From contig NVVG01000146.1 in assembly GCA_002402125.1 (NCBI GenBank), forward strand, positions 1 to 12,210: a stretch of 12,210 nt of DNA. The letters run 5' to 3'. Position numbers and translations under genes: made by a program. The DNA comes from Moraxellaceae bacterium (GTDB lineage: Bacteria; Pseudomonadota; Gammaproteobacteria; Pseudomonadales; Ketobacteraceae). The first letter of the stretch is position 1; each line of letters starts with the position of its first letter. The notes beneath the pieces were generated by a model that was given only the letters and a program-made list of their open reading frames with translations, did no database searches and had not been told where the DNA came from. Shown piece by piece: positions 7,823-12,210 of this stretch.

Positions 7823-8770
7823 TTAGTAGCGCCATAATATGGAAATATAGTGGGCGCCTGCTGCAGGACTAAATAACAATAGCGTGTCCCCGCGCTTGAT
7901 TTCTCCTGATTCAATATAATGATTCATAGTTACAGGAATATTGGTACTCATCATATTTCCATAAAGCGGAAACGTATGGCGTAGCTTGCTTTCATCAAGT
8001 TCAAGTATGTCCATCCAGTGTTTTAGCATGCCAACACCGGCCTGATGCGCAATGAAATAATCTGGCGCGAGGGTTTGTCGATCTAACAAAGTTCTCGCTA
8101 CATTTATTGGTTTTGATACCAGCCTTTCATTATCGACAGATTCGATTTGGGTGATTTTAAAGATTTCTTTTTTTCCAGTAAATAATGGATTTTTTAATTG
8201 CATAGAATGGAAAATATCTTCGTCATTGCAACTAATCTCTTCTATATCAAGAAAACTATCTCCTCCATTTTCGACTATAGTGGCGGCAGCCCCATCCCCA
8301 GCAATAGGAAATGTATCACTATCGTGGTCTGCCATTGGGCCAACCCAGTGATTGCTGTTAACGATCATTACTCGATTTATTCTACCGCTAGCAATCATTG
8401 CATCGGCCACATTTAAACAAGACAAGAATGACGAGCAAGCACTGTGAAGCGGATAGACGACCGCATTTTTACAGCCAGCCCCATTGGCCACTAAATTTAG
8501 ATCCTCCGGACATAAATGTTGATTCGGCACCACGCAACCAATGATTAAATCTATAGAAGCAGGGTCAATATCAGCCTTATTTAACGCGTCTAGAGCCGCC
8601 CGAACCCCCATAAAAATACCGGATTCATCTATAGGATCTGCATGACGCCTTTCCTTCATCCCAGTAAAATACTTCTCAATCCCTTGCTGAGAGGAGTCTG
8701 CTGCAGCGAAAAAATCATTGTCTACAATTTTGGCAGGATGATACGTTCCTATTGAGGATATTCGAGCCAT
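7823..8770 (-). CDS. 3-oxoacyl-ACP synthase III (FabH/KAS III-like) family protein
   Basis: A 315-residue thiolase-fold condensing enzyme. The KAS III triad is complete and at FabH-like positions: C112 (LHSACSSFL), H242 (FIAHQAG) and N272 (YGNMMSTNIP). The conserved GDGAAA loop is at about 158-163 and the C-terminal glycine-rich segment (LLLFSPAAGAHYISILWRY) is present. FabH normally has HQAN and GNTSAAS; here they are HQAG and GNMMSTN, so this is a divergent KAS III rather than housekeeping FabH. Family members of this kind join or transfer acyl groups in specialised metabolite or signal synthesis; the substrate is not evident. ATG 8768-8770 is preceded by AGGAAGGTG about 8 nt upstream. It is convergent with the TPP-enzyme gene and lies between cassette-array segments. 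An acyl-transfer role (CerJ/PqsD-like) is an alternative. Confidence 0.88.
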   Translation of the reverse strand: MARISSIGTYHPAKIVDNDFFAAADSSQQGIEKYFTGMKERRHADPIDESGIFMGVRAALDALNKADIDPASIDLIIGCVVPNQHLCPEDLNLVANGAGCKNAVVYPLHSACSSFLSCLNVADAMIASGRINRVMIVNSNHWVGPMADHDSDTFPIAGDGAAATIVENGGDSFLDIEEISCNDEDIFHSMQLKNPLFTGKKEIFKITQIESVDNERLVSKPINVARTLLDRQTLAPDYFIAHQAGVGMLKHWMDILELDESKLRHTFPLYGNMMSTNIPVTMNHYIESGEIKRGDTLLLFSPAAGAHYISILWRY

Positions 8771-8977
8771 TGTTACACCTTCCTGGTTGTGTTTAATTTC
8801 AAAGTACGTAGTTTACAGCACTCAAAAAAAATCACCACTGGCTCAATTTTCTCATAAACCTACTACGCAGAGCGTAACAAGAGGTATTGCGACGACCTAT
8901 TCCGAGACTTACTCATAAAGTGTTAATGAGGCGCGCATTCCTCACAGGAATTATATTACTTTTCTAGAATATATCCG

Positions 8978-9130
8978 CGATACGCCCTTCCTCTAGCCCT
9001 CTAATTATGACCGCCGTTTCCACCTAGCTGCCACTTTCAACCTTCTAGACTGAGTGACAAAATTGGCGATAGCTGCCACTTCTTAGCGGTCCGAAACACC
9101 GAAAACAAGGTACTTTTACACCCTGAACGT
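8978..9130 (-). repeat. Cassette-associated repeat, copy B
   Basis: Related to copy A (5306-5463) along its length. It begins on the minus strand directly after the attC at 9122-9179 and encodes, in an open frame, TLFSVFRTAKKWQLSPILS. Beyond it, 8914-8956 (aatgaggcgcgcattcctca) may be a very degraded attC. The rest of 8771-8977 holds the KAS III leader and the small palindrome tacgc-aga-gcgta; no gene is seen. Confidence 0.6.
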
Positions 9131-9179
9131 TTAATTGTGACGCGCGTCTTTTGCTTCGTCCTCAAATTCATTGTTCTGT
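9122..9179 (-). other. attC-type site overlapping the end of the 164-residue gene
   Basis: On the minus strand, 58 bp run from acagaacaatg to aaacgttcagg. It aligns without gaps to the 58-bp site at 10036-10093: AACAATG-ATT-GA, ACGA-GCAAAA, ACGCG-GTC-CAAT-AA-CGTT. The arms contain AAC and GTT cores and gacg/cgtc internal pairing. The last 15 codons and the TAA of the upstream gene lie within the site, so the charged tail NNEFEDEAKDARHN is encoded by attC sequence. Confidence 0.65.
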
Positions 9180-9625
9180 CTCGATGCCTGCAAAAACCAA
9201 GAAGCAAACAAAACCCCAATCAAAACGGGCATTGTATGTATCAAGAATGATTCCACGGACACAACCTCCGCTAATAACCCACCAACCATAACACTTACCG
9301 TTAAAAGCAATATCATGCACGTATCCCTGAATATGGACACTTGTTTGGATCGTAACATAAGTACAGTTAATCCCCACGAAAGAGCAAAGTAAACGATAAA
9401 TGTATAGAGCACAAATATATATGCCTGAGCACTAGAGAATCGTTCATACAACAGCATGCATGCGCTACTATCGCCACTATTACATGTTGAATTCAACATC
9501 TGATCGTTCGCTAACGCATCAACAAGGTGTCTAATCCATTCAAAATACACTAAGTTGCTTACAAGCATCCCCAATGAAATTAACAAACCTATTAACACCA
9601 AAAAACCATCATTCGCTCGAATCAT
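9131..9625 (-). CDS. Four-helix membrane protein, function unknown (cassette gene)
   Basis: A 164-residue protein with four predicted membrane segments at about 8-28, 68-91, 102-123 and 127-146. A loop of about 40 residues between the first two carries two Cys (48 and 56) that could form a disulphide if periplasmic. The tail is short and highly charged. No family is recognised. The ATG at 9623-9625 lies 11 bp after an attC-like remnant (9636-9660) and lacks a clear Shine-Dalgarno sequence, so translation may depend on the upstream gene. The stop codon lies inside an attC (9122-9179). The position and orientation fit a gene cassette. The open frame antisense to part of this gene is not supported. 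Confidence 0.6.
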   Translation of the reverse strand: MIRANDGFLVLIGLLISLGMLVSNLVYFEWIRHLVDALANDQMLNSTCNSGDSSACMLLYERFSSAQAYIFVLYTFIVYFALSWGLTVLMLRSKQVSIFRDTCMILLLTVSVMVGGLLAEVVSVESFLIHTMPVLIGVLFASWFLQASRQNNEFEDEAKDARHN

Positions 9626-9635
9626 ATTTTTTTTA

Positions 9636-9660
9636 CAGAACGCTGCTTGGCATTGTTAAC
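9636..9660 (-). other. Shrunken attC-like remnant between two cassette genes
   Basis: On the minus strand, gttaacaatg (left-arm-like, as in the full sites) is followed almost at once by ccaagcagcgttctg, which resembles a right arm (compare atcaagcgttaacg at 10036-10093). The middle of a 58-bp site appears to be missing. If so, the genes on either side are now fused in one cassette. It is short enough that chance similarity is possible. Confidence 0.35.
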
Positions 9661-9664
9661 GGGG

Positions 9665-10033
9665 TCATAGGTTAGTACCAAGCATTTCGTTGTATAGTGG
9701 CCTAGCAACATAATGAAACCCCAAAGTGTAAATTAAAAAAACTGATAGATTTGACTGCCACGAACAACCGCCGCCATTTTTACCATCGTCGTCACTAGTA
9801 GGCACACAGCTATACGATCGCTGTATGGGAATAGTTAGATGAGATGCACTCTGTGACCAGCCACTGTTAACGACGCCATAACTTATAGAATATCTAGGCT
9901 TCGAGTATTCTCCATTTAACTTCCATTCAAGTTTAAACGTGACTGCTTCATTATGATCAGACGAATAACTTCCCTGCGAGCACACTAATAAAAAAATAGC
10001 TGCCAAAATACGTATAACTATCATAGGTTGCAT
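9665..10033 (-). CDS. Exported small protein, function unknown (cassette gene)
   Basis: A 122-residue protein with a signal peptide (IVIRILAAIFLLVCSQGSYS, cleavage probably near residues 20-25). The Cys at 18 follows Val, so it is not a good lipobox. The mature part is polar, with beta-like stretches (FKLEWKLNGEYSKPRYSISYG) and two Cys (in SYSCVP and GGGCSW) flanking an acidic/glycine loop. A hydrophobic stretch (LSVFLIYTLGFHYVA) lies near the C-terminus and may anchor it. No family is recognised. The ATG follows the R' box of the attC at 10036-10093 by only 2 bp, as in compact cassettes, and no Shine-Dalgarno sequence is visible. Met4 is an alternative start. Confidence 0.58.
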   Translation of the reverse strand: MQPMIVIRILAAIFLLVCSQGSYSSDHNEAVTFKLEWKLNGEYSKPRYSISYGVVNSGWSQSASHLTIPIQRSYSCVPTSDDDGKNGGGCSWQSNLSVFLIYTLGFHYVARPLYNEMLGTNL

Positions 10034-10035
10034 AC

Positions 10036-10093
10036 CGTTAACGCTTGATTGAGACCCGCGTATTTTGCGTCGTTTTCTAATACATTGTTAGAG
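10036..10093 (-). other. attC-type integron recombination site (best preserved)
   Basis: On the minus strand, 58 bp run from ctctaacaatg to atcaagcgttaacg. The left core TCTAACAAT and the right end TCAAGCGTTA closely resemble the ends of the well-known aadA-type attC sites. Arms gacgc/gcgggtc pair in the centre. It lies directly upstream of the exported-protein gene at 9665-10033 and downstream of repeat copy C, marking a cassette boundary. The array direction is therefore minus-strand. Confidence 0.75.
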
Positions 10094-10102
10094 TATACCA
10101 GG

Positions 10103-10165
10103 TATAAACCTTTCCTCTAGTACAGCTAATATGGTCTTTTCTTCCACTCTATAGTCATTGGGTCT
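10103..10165 (-). repeat. Cassette-associated repeat, copy C (partial)
   Basis: tttcctctagtacagctaat and atggtcttttcttccac match copies A and B near their attC-proximal end. With the adjoining attC, this segment aligns with 5239-5365 as one unit. Similarity fades after about 10165. Confidence 0.55.
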
Positions 10166-10443
10166 TGTTTAGAGCTATTATCAAACAAGGGATTTTATTG
10201 CCCCTTGAAGCAAGACATGCAGCTGCCTAGTACCCAAAACACCCAAATCTAAGCAAAAGCGGTCGCTCATGAACTGCAATTATATATGGTATGGAGACCA
10301 GAATCGCTAGACCACTACATTCGTTGTATGGCTCGTTGTGTTCAATAGTTGTCAGTCACAATTGTCCACGTCAAATCTTGGAAAACAGCCAAAGCGGACA
10401 CCCATGAAAGGCTGATGCTGCTAGTCCGATGGCTAATATCGCT
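10166..10443. other. Remainder of the cassette interrupted by the IS3 element, no clear gene
   Basis: Together with 11690-11773 this forms the cassette between the attC sites at 10036-10093 and 11774-11841, about 0.5 kb after removing the IS. On the minus strand a short frame ending at 10342 (SWVSALAVFQDLTWTIVTDNY) continues across the insertion point to a TTG in 11690-11773. It would encode about 46 residues, so the IS may have split a tiny gene. The 12-mer gccaaagcggac occurs at both 10388-10399 and 11763-11774. Confidence 0.4.
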
Positions 10444-10462
10444 ATGTAGTGGCATACTAAAT

Positions 10463-10490
10463 TTGGCCACCAAGTTAGAGGTGATATAAT
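10463..10490 (+). promoter_or_regulatory. IS3-element promoter overlapped by an inverted repeat
   Basis: TTGGCC (10463-10468, in the left terminal repeat) and a perfect TATAAT (10485-10490) are 16 bp apart, 25 bp upstream of the orfA ATG. ggtgat (10480-10485) and atcacc (10492-10497) form an inverted repeat spanning the -10. It could be a repressor site, or a hairpin that blocks translation of messages read in from outside. Confidence 0.6.
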
Positions 10491-10515
10491 CATCACCATT
10501 AACGAAGGTAGCATT

Positions 10516-10815
10516 ATGACAAAGCATTTTAAATCGGCATTTAGGCAGGAAGTTGCAGAACTTGTTGTTGATAAAGGTTATTCGATCAGAGAAGCAGCAG
10601 AAGCCATGGGTGTGGGGAAGTCCACTGTTGATAAGTGGGCTCGCAATCTCCGCAAGGAACGTAACGGAGAAGAAACACATGACACCCCTATATCTGAAGA
10701 ACGACGTAGAATTTCAGCCCTTGAGCGGGAAGTACAGCAGCTTAAAATGGAGAAAGAAATTTTAAAAAAGGCCACAGCTCTCTTGATGTCGGACTCAATG
10801 AAAAATTTGCGTTAA
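10516..10815 (+). CDS. IS3-family transposase OrfA (helix-turn-helix)
   Basis: A 99-residue DNA-binding subunit. A helix-turn-helix region at about 7-45 (FRQEVAELVVDKGYSIREAAEAMGVGKSTVDKW) is followed by a leucine-zipper-like coiled coil (ISALEREVQQLKMEKEILKKATALL, about 63-88), which in this family mediates oligomerisation. ATG 10516 has GAAGG 7 nt upstream. The A_AAA_AAG heptamer at 10764-10770, in the zero frame, allows -1 frameshifting to make the OrfAB transposase. OrfA alone normally binds the ends and limits transposition. Confidence 0.9.
   Translation: MTKHFKSAFRQEVAELVVDKGYSIREAAEAMGVGKSTVDKWARNLRKERNGEETHDTPISEERRRISALEREVQQLKMEKEILKKATALLMSDSMKNLR
10764..10770 (+). promoter_or_regulatory. 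Programmed -1 frameshift site (A_AAA_AAG)
   Basis: The codons are TTA AAA AAG in orfA. A -1 slip here continues as GGC CAC AGC TCT, giving KKGHSSLDVGLNEKFALIEEMKGS, which runs without a stop into orfB. The same heptamer is used by characterised IS3-family elements. Confidence 0.8.
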
Positions 10816-10823
10816 TTGAGGAG

Positions 10824-11681
<858 letters not shown>

Positions 11682-11689
11682 CCACTACA

Positions 11690-11773
11690 GCTTAAAGTAC
11701 AACGGCATGATAAAATAACTAATTGAAGCGACAACTATGTTGAAAAACACCGATTATTCGCCGCCAAAGCGGA
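11690..11773. other. Cassette 5' segment beyond the IS3 insertion
   Basis: On the minus strand this is the start of the cassette following the attC at 11774-11841. It is short and AT-rich with no full gene, and is cut off from its continuation at 10443 by the IS. Confidence 0.4.
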
Positions 11774-11841
11774 CATAACGCCTTGCGCAGCCGCATATTT
11801 GCGTAGCGCATTTGTTTGTCGAATGCCGCATCTTGTTAGGC
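11774..11841 (-). other. attC-type integron recombination site
   Basis: On the minus strand, 68 bp run from gcctaacaagatgcgg to gcgcaaggcgttatg. The left core GCCTAACAA and right core GGCGTTATG are textbook R''/R' boxes. Inside are a tgcg-cta-cgca hairpin and partly complementary arms (tgcggca, tgcgca). The TAA stop of the adjoining gene lies in the left core, as in many cassettes. Its sequence differs from the other three sites in the window, as expected for cassettes of independent origin. Confidence 0.75.
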
Positions 11842-12210
11842 TGTGTCAGGTTCATTCTCACGAAACTCTCCTCCCGAATGGATACGCTCCAAGATGTTGT
11901 ATGCAATTCGACTATGAAGGTCATAATGTTCGGAGTCATTTGGTATATACCCGACTCTTTTAACATTGTGTTTTTTCCCGGTAGTCTCGGATGCGCCAAC
12001 AATCCCCCTGAACACGGCCTCTCTTAATTTATCTAAGTCTACCCCCTTACTTAAGCCGCGCTTCATTGGCTCCAAGGCATAGAATTCTATCTCATCGATT
12101 TCGGTTTCAGAAAGTTCAAGACTAAGGTACGCGTCACGCCCTGCTCCGCATTGCAACGCACTGATATAGGCATTCCCTTCCTTTCGATATATAAATATAC
12201 GAATAATGCG
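11836..12210 (-). CDS. Cassette protein of unknown function, 5' end outside window
   Basis: A continuous frame of 124 codons plus stop runs from the right edge to the TAA at 11836-11838. The frame is open upstream of the TTG that could be taken as a start (RIFIYRKEGNAYISALQCGAGRDAYLSLELSETEIDEIEF, about residues 5-44). Its beta-strand-like pattern continues across that TTG without a Shine-Dalgarno sequence, so the gene probably begins outside the window. The rest is polar with helical stretches (LDKLREAVFRGI, SRIAYNILERIHSGGEF). No signal peptide or membrane segment is visible and no family is recognised. The stop codon inside an attC marks it as a cassette gene. Confidence 0.55.
   Translation of the reverse strand, partial: RIIRIFIYRKEGNAYISALQCGAGRDAYLSLELSETEIDEIEFYALEPMKRGLSKGVDLDKLREAVFRGIVGASETTGKKHNVKRVGYIPNDSEHYDLHSRIAYNILERIHSGGEFRENEPDTA

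Noticed and set aside
9037..9219. 60-codon minus-strand frame across the attC and repeat B
   Set aside because: Its first part overlaps the well-supported 164-residue gene in another frame and it has no ribosome-binding site; only the repeat-encoded TAKKWQLS segment is of interest.
10342..10680. 112-codon minus-strand frame spanning the IS3 left end
   Set aside because: It runs antisense through orfA and out through the IS end; only its last part lies in cassette DNA, so the long frame is an accidental chimera. The tail is mentioned only as a possible remnant of a tiny gene.

Overview
The window (about 43% G+C by eye) looks like an accessory region of a marine-type gammaproteobacterium. The evidence is the mix of an integron-like gene-cassette array read on the minus strand, IS6- and IS3-family insertion sequences, and a large Ig-like surface lipoprotein of the kind common in Alteromonadales/Oceanospirillales-type genomes. 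No tRNA, rRNA, CRISPR array or integron integrase is visible, so the taxonomic reading is an inference.

Layout, left to right. (1) 1-465: the right part of an IS6-family element whose transposase is destroyed by two internal deletions. (2) 515-3910 (-): a 1131-residue Ig-like lipoprotein. (3) 4072-4871: an intact 800-bp IS6-family element in the same orientation as the first copy, so the lipoprotein gene lies between two directly repeated copies (pseudo-composite transposon geometry). (4) 4871-5463: a small two-helix membrane protein gene (-) between a candidate attC and a clearer attC, then a repeat shared with two other places. (5) 5837-7692 (+): an acetolactate-synthase-like thiamine-diphosphate enzyme gene broken by one missing T, convergent with 7823-8770 (-), a FabH-type ketoacyl synthase III with a complete Cys-His-Asn triad. 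A perfect 8-bp stem-loop sits between them. (6) 8978-10165: repeat copy B, attC, a four-helix membrane protein gene, a shrunken attC-like sequence, an exported small protein gene, another attC and repeat copy C, all on the minus strand. (7) 10444-11689: an intact IS3-family element (orfA, frameshift signal, orfB) inserted in a cassette. (8) 11774-12210: an attC whose left arm contains the stop codon of a gene that runs off the right edge.

The main reading is a decaying gene-cassette array. Three 57-58-bp attC sites (5239-5295, 9122-9179, 10036-10093) align almost without gaps and share a core; a fourth, of different sequence, is at 11774-11841. Their termini follow the R''/R' pattern of integron recombination sites. 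Between them are short genes of unknown function, typical of cassettes, plus a repeated gene-poor cassette in three diverged copies. The array has been cut up by two IS families and interrupted by the TPP-enzyme/KAS III segment, which may be a separately acquired metabolic module. How the cassette genes work together cannot be inferred from sequence.
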